A DNA stretch of 54,193 nucleotides from Candidatus Methylomirabilis sp. (GTDB taxonomy: Bacteria; Oederibacteriota; PGYV01; DYJU01), in NCBI GenBank assembly GCA_020722985.1, contig DYJU01000003.1, forward strand, positions 1 through 54,193, given 5' to 3'. Position 1 is the first letter of the stretch, and each line of letters opens with the position of its first letter. Both the position numbers and the translations under genes were made by a program. Below, in pieces: positions 16,499 to 25,339 of this stretch. The notes under the pieces were generated by a model. That model saw only the letters and a list, made by a program, of their open reading frames with translations, was not told the DNA's origin and searched no databases.

Positions 16499-17287
16499 TT
16501 AAAAATAATATTTTTTAGATGGATATTTACCTTTCTTCACATCTAAAATAAAATTCTTAATTGCTTTGATTGATCTTTCACCAATTTTTTCATATTGTTT
16601 TACAAATTTTGGTTTAAAATCTAAAAAAGCACCAAGTAAATCATGCGTTACTAAAACCTGTCCATCACAGTAAGGGCCAGCCCCTATACCAATTGTTGGT
16701 ATGTTTAACATATCAGTAATTTCTTTTGCAACATCAGCTTTTACTTTTTCTAAAACTATAGCAAAAACTCCTGCTTTTTCAAGGGCTTTACAATTTTCAA
16801 TTAATTTTTCTTTTTCTTCAGGTTTTTTACCAAAAACAGGATAACCTCCATATTTTCTTACTGATTGTGGTTGCATACCTGTATGTCCCATTACAGGAAT
16901 ACCAATATCAATAAGCGCTTTTATTTGTTCAACTATCTCTATCCCGCCTTCCATTTTTACTGCTGCTGCCCCTGTTTCTTTTAAAATTTTCCCAGCATTT
17001 TTTTTCGCATCAGCGCATGATGCCTGATATGACATAAATGGCATATCAACAATTACAGGAATATCTTTTACTCCACGCATCACTGCTTTTGTATGATAAA
17101 TAATATCATTTATGGTAACAGGCAAAGTATCCTTATACCCTGAAAAGACCATGCCCGATGAATCACCAACCAAAATTAGATCAACGCCGGATTTTTCTAA
17201 ATAGTATGCAGTTAAATATTCATAAGCAGTTAGCATTATTATTTTTTCTTTATTTTTTTTATTAATTATATTATTTAAATTGATCAT
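16499..17287 (-). CDS. panB: 3-methyl-2-oxobutanoate hydroxymethyltransferase
   Basis: Transfers a hydroxymethyl group from methylene-THF to ketoisovalerate, giving ketopantoate. 262 residues of a TIM-barrel enzyme. 'IMLTAYEYLTAYYLEKSGVD' near 17, 'LVGDSSGMV' near 40 with a metal-ligand Asp, 'GIPVMGHTGMQPQSV' near 129, and 'PTIGIGAGPYCDGQVLV' near 197 are diagnostic. Confidence 0.97.
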   Translation of the reverse strand: MINLNNIINKKNKEKIIMLTAYEYLTAYYLEKSGVDLILVGDSSGMVFSGYKDTLPVTINDIIYHTKAVMRGVKDIPVIVDMPFMSYQASCADAKKNAGKILKETGAAAVKMEGGIEIVEQIKALIDIGIPVMGHTGMQPQSVRKYGGYPVFGKKPEEKEKLIENCKALEKAGVFAIVLEKVKADVAKEITDMLNIPTIGIGAGPYCDGQVLVTHDLLGAFLDFKPKFVKQYEKIGERSIKAIKNFILDVKKGKYPSKKYYF

Positions 17288-17301
17288 AAAATTTTCCTTT
17301 T

Positions 17302-17949
17302 TTAAGATGGGGTGTAATAATGAACTCCGCCTTTTACATTTAAAATAAATTTCTTAATTTTTTCATACAGGTTATCGTCTTTTAAAACATTAAATTCATC
17401 GGTATTCACTATAACAAGTGGTATGGTTCTTGGAAAATGTGAAAAAAAATAATTATAAGCTTCTGTTATTTTATTCAAATATTCATGCGAAATACTTTTT
17501 TCATATTCACGCCCGCGTTTTTTTATTCTTTCAAGCAAAGTTTCAATACTTGCCTGTAAAAAAACTACCAGATCAGGCTTTAACAATTCATTTGTATCCA
17601 TTATTATTGAGTATATTTTTTCATATAAATTTAACTCATCTTCGGATAAATTAACATAAGCAAATATTCTATCCTTTTCTATCAAATAATCAGAAACAAT
17701 TTTTCTCTGGAAAAGATCTATCTGTTTTAATTCTTTTTGTTGTTTTACCCTATTTAATAAAAAATATAGTTGAGTCTGTAAAGCTGTATTTTTCATATCT
17801 TTATAAAATCTCTCTAAAAAAGGATTATTATCAACATCTTCTAAAACCAACCTTGCATTAAGGTCAATGGCTAATTTTTTAGCAAAGGTTGTTTTTCCCA
17901 CGCCTAAAATACCTTCTATGGCTATATAATGAAATTCTTTTTTATCCAT
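17302..17949 (-). CDS. Deoxynucleoside kinase family protein
   Basis: 215 residues with a P-loop 'IEGILGVGKTTFAKKLA' at 12-28, 'PFLERFYKD' near 44 and 'QLYFLLNRVKQ' near 60. 'SDYLIEKDRIFAYVNL' near 87 resembles the D-R-x-F region of deoxyguanosine/deoxyadenosine kinases. 'RIKKRGREYEKSI' near 142 is the arginine lid. It probably phosphorylates deoxynucleosides in salvage; the exact base is not readable. Its start overlaps folK by 8 bases. A nucleoside kinase inside a lysine/pantothenate operon is unexpected, but it could simply be a passenger. Confidence 0.85.
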   Translation of the reverse strand: MDKKEFHYIAIEGILGVGKTTFAKKLAIDLNARLVLEDVDNNPFLERFYKDMKNTALQTQLYFLLNRVKQQKELKQIDLFQRKIVSDYLIEKDRIFAYVNLSEDELNLYEKIYSIIMDTNELLKPDLVVFLQASIETLLERIKKRGREYEKSISHEYLNKITEAYNYFFSHFPRTIPLVIVNTDEFNVLKDDNLYEKIKKFILNVKGGVHYYTPS

Positions 17950-18451
17950 ATAATTTTTCTTTTACCTTTTTTACTTTCTCTTTTAACTTAACTTTTTTCA
18001 ATAAATCTTTCACACTCAAATTAAACTCAGGATGAATAATTTTGCTATCTATTTCATATAAAGGTTTTAAAACAAATTTTCTTTTTAAAATCTCTGGATG
18101 TGGTATTTTTAAATTTTTCCTTTTTAATATTATATTATTATAAAATAGTATGTCAATATCTATAATTCTTGGTCCCCATTTTTTACTTTTTTTTCTGCCA
18201 ATTTTTTTCTCTATTTTTTTTATAATTTTTAATAAATTTAAAGGAGATATTTTGGCAAAAGCTTTTATGCATACATTATAAAAAAATGGCTGCTTTTTAT
18301 AGCCAACTGGTTCTGTTTCATAAATTGAAGAAATTTTTTCTATTTTTATTTTATCTTTTTTTAAATGATAAATTGCTTTTTTTAGATTTTCTTTTCTGTT
18401 CCCGAGGTTGCTTCCAATTGAAAAAAAAACTATATTATTATCATCTTTCAT
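17942..18451 (-). CDS. folK: HPPK, 7,8-dihydro-6-hydroxymethylpterin pyrophosphokinase
   Basis: Pyrophosphorylates hydroxymethyl-dihydropterin in folate synthesis. 169 residues. 'FSIGSNLGNRKENL' near 9, 'IYETEPVGYKKQPFFYNVCI' near 43, and the signature 'KWGPRIIDIDILFY' near 96 with the metal-binding Asp pair. A Lys-rich C-terminus overlaps the kinase gene. folP and folB are not in the window. Confidence 0.95.
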   Translation of the reverse strand: MKDDNNIVFFSIGSNLGNRKENLKKAIYHLKKDKIKIEKISSIYETEPVGYKKQPFFYNVCIKAFAKISPLNLLKIIKKIEKKIGRKKSKKWGPRIIDIDILFYNNIILKRKNLKIPHPEILKRKFVLKPLYEIDSKIIHPEFNLSVKDLLKKVKLKEKVKKVKEKLYG

Positions 18452-18458
18452 TTTTTAA

Positions 18459-19622
18459 TCATAAAATATCTTTTAGTTTTTTGAATCTTTCAATTGCTTT
18501 GTGTATCTCATCTTCTTCTACCGTTAATGCGATTCTGAAGTATCTATCTCCTTCTTTTCCGAAACCTATACCCGGAGTTATAACAAGATCTGCCATATCA
18601 AGAGCAATATTTGCAAATTCAAGAGATGAATAATTTTCTGGTACTTTAACCCAGAGGTATAAAGTTGCCTGTGGAGCAAAAACTTCATAACCAATTTCTT
18701 TAAGTCCAATATAAAAAATTGCTGCCCTTTTTTTATATAGATTTCTTATTTCTTCTGCTTCCTTATCACAGTAAAGCAATGCATTTGCCGATGCTTCCTG
18801 CAAAGCACAAACTGTACCCGAATCCATATTTTCTTTTACGGTTGAAAGTCCATTTATAATTTTTTTATTGCCAACAGCAAAACCCACCCTCCATCCAGTC
18901 ATATTGAATGTCTTTGACATAGAAAAAAATTCTATACAATTCTTTTTTGCTCCTTTTATTTCTAAAATTGAAATAGGTGGTTCTTTAAAATAAGTTTCTG
19001 AATATGCTGCATCCTGAGCTATTATAAAAGAATTTTCTTCTGCATAGGATAGAACCTCTTCATAAAAACTATAATCAGCCATGGCAGATGTAGGATTATT
19101 GGGATAATTAAGCCACATTATTTTTGTCTTTTTGAATACCTCAGGTGGAATAGCACTTAAATCCGGCAAAAAACCATTTTCTTCTTTTAAAGGCATAAAA
19201 TATGGTTCACCACCAGCCATTAAAGTGCCTGCAAGATAACCAGGATATCCAGGATCAGGAATTAAAACTATATCACCTGGATTTACAAAAGCAAGTGGAA
19301 GATGTGTAATACCATCCTTTGCACCAATCAATGCCAATACTTCATCATTTTCAACTCCAACATTAAATCTTTTATCCATCCATGTTATAATTGCATCTTT
19401 AAAAATTTTACTTCCCCTTCCTATTGGATATTTATGATTTTCATTTTTTTCTGCTGCTTCTTTTATAAATTTAAGTATTTTTTCTGGAGTTGGTCTATCC
19501 GGATCTCCTATACCTAAATTTATTATATCCCTGCCTTGTTCTAAAGCCTTTTTTTTCTTTTTATCAATTTCAACAAAAATATAAGGTGGTAATTTTTTTA
19601 ACCTTTCAGCGTAATCCATCAA
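18459..19622 (-). CDS. dapL: LL-diaminopimelate aminotransferase (DapL type)
   Basis: Converts tetrahydrodipicolinate directly to LL-diaminopimelate with glutamate as amino donor, bypassing DapD/C/E. 387 residues, fold-type I PLP enzyme. 'INLGIGDPDRPTPEKI' near 34, 'YPIGRGSKIFKDAI' near 65, 'PNNPTSAMADYSFYEE' near 173, and the PLP Lys in 'FFSMSKTFNMTGWRVGFAVG' near 234. The assignment to DapL rather than aspartate aminotransferase rests partly on lying among dapA, dapB, dapF and lysA with no dapD or dapE. Confidence 0.9.
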   Translation of the reverse strand: MMDYAERLKKLPPYIFVEIDKKKKKALEQGRDIINLGIGDPDRPTPEKILKFIKEAAEKNENHKYPIGRGSKIFKDAIITWMDKRFNVGVENDEVLALIGAKDGITHLPLAFVNPGDIVLIPDPGYPGYLAGTLMAGGEPYFMPLKEENGFLPDLSAIPPEVFKKTKIMWLNYPNNPTSAMADYSFYEEVLSYAEENSFIIAQDAAYSETYFKEPPISILEIKGAKKNCIEFFSMSKTFNMTGWRVGFAVGNKKIINGLSTVKENMDSGTVCALQEASANALLYCDKEAEEIRNLYKKRAAIFYIGLKEIGYEVFAPQATLYLWVKVPENYSSLEFANIALDMADLVITPGIGFGKEGDRYFRIALTVEEDEIHKAIERFKKLKDIL

Positions 19623-19647
19623 AAGCCTCCTTTTTTTAATTTAAAAT

Positions 19648-20409
19648 TCATTCAACAAAATTTATAAGTCTCCCTATATTTTCTATTTCTACTTCTACTT
19701 TATCTCCTTTATGAATAGGTCCTACGCCTTTTGGAGTTCCTGTTGTTATTATATCTCCTCTATTTAAAGTCATAATTTTAGAAATAAAAATAACAAGAGT
19801 TTTAACGTCAAATATAAAATCTGATGTATTAGATGATTGCTTTAATTCATCATTTAAATATAATTTAATATTAACATTATCCGGCTTTATATCTGTTTCA
19901 ATATAAGGACCTATCGGTGCAAAAGTATCAAATGATTTAGCTCTGGTCCATTGCCCGTCTTTTTTCTGCAAATCACGGGCAGTAACATCATTAAGGCAGG
20001 TATATCCTAAAATATTTGGAAAAACTTCATCTTCGCTTAAATTTCTAACCTTATTTTTTATAATAAGCGCAAGTTCGGCTTCATAATCAACCTGTTTACT
20101 CTGTTCAGGATAAATTATTTTATCTAAATGCCCGATAACCGCTGTTGCTGGTTTTATAAAAATTATTGGTTCATCAGGTATTGGCATATTTAATTCTTTT
20201 GCGTGTTCTTTATAATTTAAACCAACAGCAACAATTTTAGTAGGCATAACAGGTGGCAAAATTTTTACTTTATCAGGTTCTACTATTTTGTCAGTTATAA
20301 TAAATTGAGTAAAAATATCCCCTTCTATTTCTTTGAAATATCCCTTTTCACTTACAGTCCCCCATCTCTCTTCTCTTAGTTCATTTAAAAATCTAACAAA
20401 TTTCGTCAT
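19648..20409 (-). CDS. Fumarylacetoacetate hydrolase family protein
   Basis: Cuts or decarboxylates 1,3-dicarbonyl acids; members include acylpyruvases and oxaloacetate decarboxylases. 'GLNYKEHAKEL' near 64, 'DYEAELALIIKN' near 110 with metal Glu, 'DVTARDLQKKDGQWTRAKSFD' near 142 and 'GDIITTGTPKGVGPI' near 220. The ORF track starts at 20469 inside dapB; the ATG at 20409 follows an AAAGG and leaves a 10-base gap, giving 253 residues. In this operon an oxaloacetate or oxo-acid housekeeping role near aspartate metabolism is possible, but the substrate is unknown. Confidence 0.88.
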   Translation of the reverse strand: MTKFVRFLNELREERWGTVSEKGYFKEIEGDIFTQFIITDKIVEPDKVKILPPVMPTKIVAVGLNYKEHAKELNMPIPDEPIIFIKPATAVIGHLDKIIYPEQSKQVDYEAELALIIKNKVRNLSEDEVFPNILGYTCLNDVTARDLQKKDGQWTRAKSFDTFAPIGPYIETDIKPDNVNIKLYLNDELKQSSNTSDFIFDVKTLVIFISKIMTLNRGDIITTGTPKGVGPIHKGDKVEVEIENIGRLINFVE

Positions 20410-20419
20410 TTTAAAACCT

Positions 20420-21196
20420 TTATATACCAAGAACATCTGCCATTGAATAAAGCCCTGGCTTCTTACCAATTATAAATTTAGCAGCCTTAATTGCGCCTAT
20501 AGCAAAAGTCTCCCTTGAAAAAGCTGTATGTTTTATTTCAAGTTTATCTCCATCACTTGCATAAATTATCGTATGCTCTCCTATAACACCACCACCCCTT
20601 ACTGCTAAAATACCTATCTGGTCTCTTGGTCTTTCGTTTTCCCGACCTTCACGCCCAAAAATTACATTTTTTTCAAAATCTATTTTCTTTGTTTCAGCAA
20701 TTATTTTGCCACAGGTAATTGCTGTTCCTGATGGAGCATCTTTTTTATTCTTATGGTGTGATTCAACAATATCAATATCATAATCATCTTTAAGAATTGG
20801 CGTTATATCTTTTAAAATCTTCCACATCGTATTTACACCAACACTATAATTTGATGATAAAACCAATGGAATTTTTCCCGAATATTCTTTTATAATTTTT
20901 AATTCATTTTCATTAAAACCTGTTGTTCCTATAACAGCAGTTTTTTTATGTTTACTTATAATTTTTAAATTAGCAATTGTTGCCTGTGGCTTTGTAAAAT
21001 CAATAAAAACATCTATTGCATCTATATTATCTTTTAAATTATCAGTAATCTTTACTCCGTAAAAATCACTCCCTATACTTTTATGTCCTGAAATCTCAAG
21101 TGCAAGGGTTATTTTTATCTTATCATCTTTACTTGCACAGGCACCAATTGCAGTTCCCATTCTACCATTTGCACCTGCTATACCTATTTTTATCAT
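20420..21196 (-). CDS. dapB: 4-hydroxy-tetrahydrodipicolinate reductase
   Basis: NAD(P)H-dependent second committed step of lysine/DAP synthesis. 258 residues. 'KIGIAGANGRMGTAIG' at 3-18 binds the nucleotide, 'AVIGTTGFNENEL' is near 91, and 'DIVESHHKNKKDAPSGTAI' near 143 carries the catalytic HH-K-K and substrate-binding residues. It lies directly downstream of dapA. Confidence 0.97.
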   Translation of the reverse strand: MIKIGIAGANGRMGTAIGACASKDDKIKITLALEISGHKSIGSDFYGVKITDNLKDNIDAIDVFIDFTKPQATIANLKIISKHKKTAVIGTTGFNENELKIIKEYSGKIPLVLSSNYSVGVNTMWKILKDITPILKDDYDIDIVESHHKNKKDAPSGTAITCGKIIAETKKIDFEKNVIFGREGRENERPRDQIGILAVRGGGVIGEHTIIYASDGDKLEIKHTAFSRETFAIGAIKAAKFIIGKKPGLYSMADVLGI

Positions 21197-21214
21197 ATCA
21201 AATCCTCCTTAAAA

Positions 21215-22087
21215 CTATATAACCCCGTAATTTTTCATTGCAGTTATTAATTTTTTCTTATTTTCTTCTTCCATTTCTGTTAAAGGAAGTCGTATTTCAG
21301 GAGAAATAAAACCCATTATATTTAATGCTGCTTTCACAGGAATAGGATTGGTTTCAATAAACATTGCTTTGATAAGTGGAAATAATTTTAAATTTATTTC
21401 CTGAGTTTTCTTAATATTCCCTTTTTTAAAATTTTCAATCATTTCTTTTACATCTTTTGGAACTATATTTGCAACAACCGATATTACTCCTTTGCCTCCT
21501 ACGGAAAGCAAAGGTAAAGTTAAAGCATCATCGCCTGATAAAACATCAAACTCTTTTGGGCATAACCTTATTACATCTGTCATCTGAGATAAATCACCAC
21601 TTGCTTCTTTTACTCCGACAATATTTTTGATTTTTGCGAGTTCAACAACTGTTGGCATTGTTATATTAACCGCTGTCCTTGATTGTATATTATACAAAAC
21701 TATCGGGATATTTACTGATTCTGCTATTTTTTTAAAATGTTGATATAATCCTTTCTGGGTGGGTTTGTTATAATAAGGACTTACAACTAAAGCCCCATCT
21801 GCCCCCGCTTTTTCTGCTTCTTTGGTAAGTTCTATTGCATCTTCTGTGCAGTTAGAACCTGTTCCTGCTAAAACCTTCATTTTTTTATTTACGAGTTTAA
21901 CTGTAAGTTCAATCATATAAATATGTTCTTCCATAGTTAATGTGCTTGCTTCTCCTGTTGTGCCGCATGGCACAAGACCATCTGTTCCAGCTTCTAAATG
22001 CATCTCAATTAATTTTTTATATGCTTCCTCATCAATTTTTCCATTTTTAAATGGTGTTACTATTGCTACATAGGAACCTTCAAACAT
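21215..22087 (-). CDS. dapA: 4-hydroxy-tetrahydrodipicolinate synthase
   Basis: Condenses aspartate semialdehyde with pyruvate. 290 residues, a Schiff-base aldolase. 'GTTGEASTLTMEEH' near 43, the Tyr pair in 'SPYYNKPTQKGLYQHF' near 105, 'YNIQSRTAVNI' near 132, and the Lys in 'IVGVKEASGDLSQM' near 160. The ATG is preceded by AAAGGAGG. asd and lysC are not in the window. Confidence 0.97.
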   Translation of the reverse strand: MFEGSYVAIVTPFKNGKIDEEAYKKLIEMHLEAGTDGLVPCGTTGEASTLTMEEHIYMIELTVKLVNKKMKVLAGTGSNCTEDAIELTKEAEKAGADGALVVSPYYNKPTQKGLYQHFKKIAESVNIPIVLYNIQSRTAVNITMPTVVELAKIKNIVGVKEASGDLSQMTDVIRLCPKEFDVLSGDDALTLPLLSVGGKGVISVVANIVPKDVKEMIENFKKGNIKKTQEINLKLFPLIKAMFIETNPIPVKAALNIMGFISPEIRLPLTEMEEENKKKLITAMKNYGVI

Positions 22088-22108
22088 TTTTAAAACCTCC
22101 TTTTGCTT

Positions 22109-22918
22109 TTATAAAAATGCTTCTTTTTTTATTTTTCCTTCTGCCACAAAAGTAGCAGGTCCTTCTAAATAAATATTTTTAAAATTATTATTTTCTTTTT
22201 CAAAATAAACTTTTAATAAACCACCTAAAACTTTTATCAAAACAGGCGATTTATCCATAGATAGAATAGCGGTCGCAACTGCCCCAGTGCCACATGCATA
22301 AGTTTCATTTTCAACACCACGTTCATAAGTTCTTAAAATAATTTTATCATCTTCTATTTTTGCAAAATTAACATTAGTCCCTTTAGGAGCAAAAAATTTA
22401 TGAAATCTTATTTGCCTGCCCAATTTTACTACATCAACAGATTCTATATTTTTAACTGGAATAACAAAATGCGGAACTCCTGTATTCGCAAAATGTCCTG
22501 TTATTATTTTACCATCTATTTTAATTTTAATTTCTTTTTTAATATCAAAAGAATTTATCATTTTTAATTTTACATTACAACCATTTTTTATTTCCGCTAT
22601 ATGTTCACCATCTTTAGCAAGGAATTTCATTTTTCTTTTTGCATATCCTTTTAAATACGCAAATCTGGCTATACATCTTCCACCGTTGCCGCACATTTCC
22701 GCCTCTTTTCCGTCTGCATTATAATAACTCATTATAAAATCATAATTTTTATCAGAAGATTTTTTAATATACATCAAACCATCAGCACCTATTGCAAAAC
22801 CGCGTCTGCATATCTTTTCTATCTGTTTTTGATTTAGTTTTATAATTCTATTAAAACTATCTATAATAATAAAATCATTTCCGGCGCCTGACATTTTATA
22901 AAAATATATATCCCGCAT
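22109..22918 (-). CDS. dapF: Diaminopimelate epimerase
   Basis: Turns LL- into meso-diaminopimelate, used for lysine and peptidoglycan. 269 residues. The two catalytic Cys lie in 'AEMCGNGGRCIARFA' near 77 and 'ETYACGTGAVATAI' near 212. 'MSGAGNDFIIID' opens the protein. It stands between lysA and dapA. Confidence 0.97.
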   Translation of the reverse strand: MRDIYFYKMSGAGNDFIIIDSFNRIIKLNQKQIEKICRRGFAIGADGLMYIKKSSDKNYDFIMSYYNADGKEAEMCGNGGRCIARFAYLKGYAKRKMKFLAKDGEHIAEIKNGCNVKLKMINSFDIKKEIKIKIDGKIITGHFANTGVPHFVIPVKNIESVDVVKLGRQIRFHKFFAPKGTNVNFAKIEDDKIILRTYERGVENETYACGTGAVATAILSMDKSPVLIKVLGGLLKVYFEKENNNFKNIYLEGPATFVAEGKIKKEAFL

Positions 22919-22932
22919 AATTTACATCTCCT

Positions 22933-24180
22933 TCATTCAATTATTTTTTCTAACTTTATCAAATCTTCATAAGTTTCTCTTTTACGAATTAAATAATGCT
23001 TGTTTCCTTTTACAAGGACTTCTGCACACCTTAACCGTGAATTATAGTTAGAAGACATTGAAAAACCATAAGCGCCAGCGCTTCTTATTGCAAGAAGATC
23101 GCCTTCTTTTGACTCGGACAAAGTTCTTTCTTTACCTAAAAAATCTCCACTTTCACAGATTGGTCCTACTATATCATAAATCATCTTTTCCTTTGCTGAT
23201 AAATTTACAGGAATAATTTTGTGAAAAGCGCCATATAAACTCGGTCTTATGAGGTCATTCATTCCAGCATCAACTATTAAAAAATTTTTTTTAATTCCTT
23301 TTTTATCATAAATAACTTTTGTTAATAATATACCGGCGTTCCCTACTATAAATCTTCCTGGTTCTAATATTATTTTTACATTAAGATTTGCCAGATATGG
23401 TTTTATAGCATAAGCAAATTCATCTGCTGTTGCTGGTTTTTCCTCGTTATAGATAACGCCAAGTCCGCCACCAATATTTAGATATTCAATAATTATATCT
23501 TCTGTTGTTAAATCCTTAATAAATTTAGTAATTTTGACAATTGCATCAATATACGGGACAACTGTGGTAATCTGTGACCCTATATGTATATGTATACCTT
23601 TTATATCAATATGTTTCAATTTTTTTGCTATCCTGAAAATATTAAATGCTAAAACTATATCAATTCCAAATTTATTTTCTTTTTTCCCTGTTGTTATATA
23701 TTCATGAGTTGAAGCATTCACATCAGGATTTATCCTTATTGCAACCGCTGCTTTCTTTTTTAATTTTTTACTAACCAAATCTATTATTTTTAATTCATTT
23801 ATACTTTCTACATTAAACATAAGTATATTAGATTTTAAAGCATATTCTATTTCCTGCTTGGTCTTACCAACTCCCGCGTATACTATTTTTTTAGGGTTGG
23901 CATTGATTTTTAAAACTCTGTAAAGTTCGCCTCCTGAAACAATATCAAATCCGGAACCTAATTTTTTCATTTCATTTAATATTCCTATATTTGAATTTGC
24001 CTTTACTGAATAGCATATTATTTTATCAATATCAGAAAATGCACTTTCTATTTTTTTATAATGTTCAGTCATTGTTTTCAAACTATATACATAAAGTGGG
24101 GTGCCATATTTTTCAGCAAGTATATTAAGGTCAACATCTTCAGCATATAGAGTATTTTTTTTGTAATTAAAATAATCCAT
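22933..24180 (-). CDS. lysA: Diaminopimelate decarboxylase
   Basis: Last step of lysine synthesis. 415 residues, fold-type III PLP enzyme. The PLP Lys is in 'ICYSVKANSNIG' near 60, with 'HIHIGSQI' near 199, 'NIGGGLGVIY' near 236, 'ILEPGRFIVGNAGIL' near 276, and 'GPICESGDFLGKER' near 347 from the partner subunit's active site. AGGAG lies 9 bases before the ATG. It is the first gene of the 12-gene operon. I see no lysine riboswitch in the leader. Confidence 0.97.
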   Translation of the reverse strand: MDYFNYKKNTLYAEDVDLNILAEKYGTPLYVYSLKTMTEHYKKIESAFSDIDKIICYSVKANSNIGILNEMKKLGSGFDIVSGGELYRVLKINANPKKIVYAGVGKTKQEIEYALKSNILMFNVESINELKIIDLVSKKLKKKAAVAIRINPDVNASTHEYITTGKKENKFGIDIVLAFNIFRIAKKLKHIDIKGIHIHIGSQITTVVPYIDAIVKITKFIKDLTTEDIIIEYLNIGGGLGVIYNEEKPATADEFAYAIKPYLANLNVKIILEPGRFIVGNAGILLTKVIYDKKGIKKNFLIVDAGMNDLIRPSLYGAFHKIIPVNLSAKEKMIYDIVGPICESGDFLGKERTLSESKEGDLLAIRSAGAYGFSMSSNYNSRLRCAEVLVKGNKHYLIRKRETYEDLIKLEKIIE

Positions 24181-24305
24181 GATCTATAAAACTCCTTTTA
24201 AATTGTTTAATTTAAGATTTAGCAATAATAACATAAAAAGAAATATGTTGCAATAGTTTCATAAAGCCCTTAAAATCGCATTAAAAAATAATTGAAAAAG
24301 GCTGT

Positions 24306-24352
24306 TTCCCCACTTATAAGAAATAATAGTAATAATTAAAATATTTAACTCA
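24306..24352 (+). repeat. AT-rich block shared with 32705-32745
   Basis: 'AATAATAGTAATAAT' followed by AAAATATTTAA, and preceded by CTTATAA, also appears near 32705-32745 with few changes. Both stand next to MITE sequence. The block may be an old insertion remnant; no function is visible. Confidence 0.3.
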
Positions 24353-24369
24353 CCCAATATTCTTTTTTT

Positions 24370-24685
24370 GTAATAGTTTAGCCGTTGGTAGAACAAAATT
24401 GGTCCATAAATAAATTTTTTCATTTGTCATTGCGAAGTCAGGCGAATGATAACTTCTGGCTTCTATAATTTCGTTATTTGAGTCTGACAAAGCAATCTTG
24501 CTTTTATACCCGATCGCCTTTTTATCTTGTCTTCTTTCGTTTTTTAACTGCGAGATTGCATCGTCATGCTCATACGCCCTTATTTTTCTTTCTACACTTT
24601 TCTTTCGGCTTCCTGAGAATGACATCGCCAGGTGTTTCTTTTATTATACGAACTTTTTAATTAATTCTTGTGGCTGAACTATTAC
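24370..24685 (+). mobile_element. MITE-like element, copy 4
   Basis: Left end GTAATAGTTTAGCCGTTGG, right end TGGCTGAACTATTAC. It carries the well-preserved core 'TGTCATTGCGAAGTCAGGCG', 'GAGTCTGACAAAGCAATCTT', 'TGCGAGATTGC' and 'TCCTGAGAATGACA'. ORF-track entries 24350-24625 and 24478-24660 are chance frames in it. It fills most of the space between the lysA promoter region and the 3' end of the next operon. No target duplication is seen. Confidence 0.85.
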
Positions 24686-24699
24686 TCTGAATTATCATA

Positions 24700-24728
24700 A
24701 ATTTTTTTCTACCAATGGTTAAACTATT
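24700..24728 (-). repeat. Inverted left-end fragment of the MITE
   Basis: 'TTCTACCAATGGTTAAACTATT' is the reverse complement of a family left end. It is the only copy of any size in the opposite orientation, and it abuts the GGGAATAAGG-type relic at 24726-24764. Confidence 0.65.
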
Positions 24729-24764
24729 CTTTTAAACTAAATGCTATGTCTTTCTTTATTCCCA
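24726..24764 (-). repeat. GGGAATAAGG repeat, copy C (diverged)
   Basis: On the minus strand it reads GGGAATAAAGAAAGACATAG, a diverged version of the 20-base core found at 9872, 13864 and 50086. Confidence 0.4.
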
Positions 24765-24783
24765 TTTAAGGTTATTTTCTTAT

Positions 24784-25314
24784 TTAATAGTATAATATTT
24801 TACTTAAATATTTAAAAATCATATTAAAATAATGATAAATTTTACCATTTGTTTCAATGTAAATAATCATCAGGCAACCAATTATTAAGATTATACTTAA
24901 CCATTTTGTATAAATACCTATTGTTCTTACCAAAAGAATCAATGCTAATAATATTATTATTTCAGAAAAAATATATCTCAATTCACCAAATTTAATATTA
25001 ATCCCAGCAAGAAATATTTCTTTTTTAAAAAATAACTTTAATAAATCTATATTAACATTCGCTGATATAATATAAATTTCTAAAATCAAAATAAATAAAA
25101 GTAAAATTGAAGCTAATTTTGTAAATATTCCATATGTTCTGTATATTTCATATAAACTTACCGGTAATAACCCAATCATTAAATATATTGAATTTTTTGT
25201 AACAAAAGATAAAAAACAACTTATAATAAAAAAAATAGTTAAAAACAGGCAATAATAAACTGGATAATTATCAAGGGAGCTTTTTAAATTAAATTTTGTT
25301 CTCTGACTTTTCAT
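24784..25314 (-). CDS. Hypothetical multi-pass membrane protein
   Basis: 176 residues, five or six hydrophobic segments separated by short charged turns ('KSQRTKFNLKSS' at the N-terminus, 'FFKKEI' in the middle). No motif is recognised. It lies 25 bases downstream of the corC-like gene and is the last gene of that operon. It could be a small integral-membrane partner of the envelope proteins upstream, but nothing in the sequence says so. Confidence 0.6.
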   Translation of the reverse strand: MKSQRTKFNLKSSLDNYPVYYCLFLTIFFIISCFLSFVTKNSIYLMIGLLPVSLYEIYRTYGIFTKLASILLLFILILEIYIISANVNIDLLKLFFKKEIFLAGINIKFGELRYIFSEIIILLALILLVRTIGIYTKWLSIILIIGCLMIIYIETNGKIYHYFNMIFKYLSKILYY

Positions 25315-25339
25315 AACCCCTCCATAAATAAATATAATT

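Noticed and set aside
24181-24369. Lysine riboswitch before lysA
   Set aside because: The leader is short and AT-rich and lacks the conserved stems of the lysine aptamer.
24350-24660. ORFs 24350-24625 (minus) and 24478-24660 (plus), and the similar ORF 41768-41950
   Set aside because: They lie inside MITE copies 4 and 7. The resemblance between the plus-strand frames reflects the repeated DNA; I see no matching frame in the ORF track for the other copies, and there is no ribosome site.
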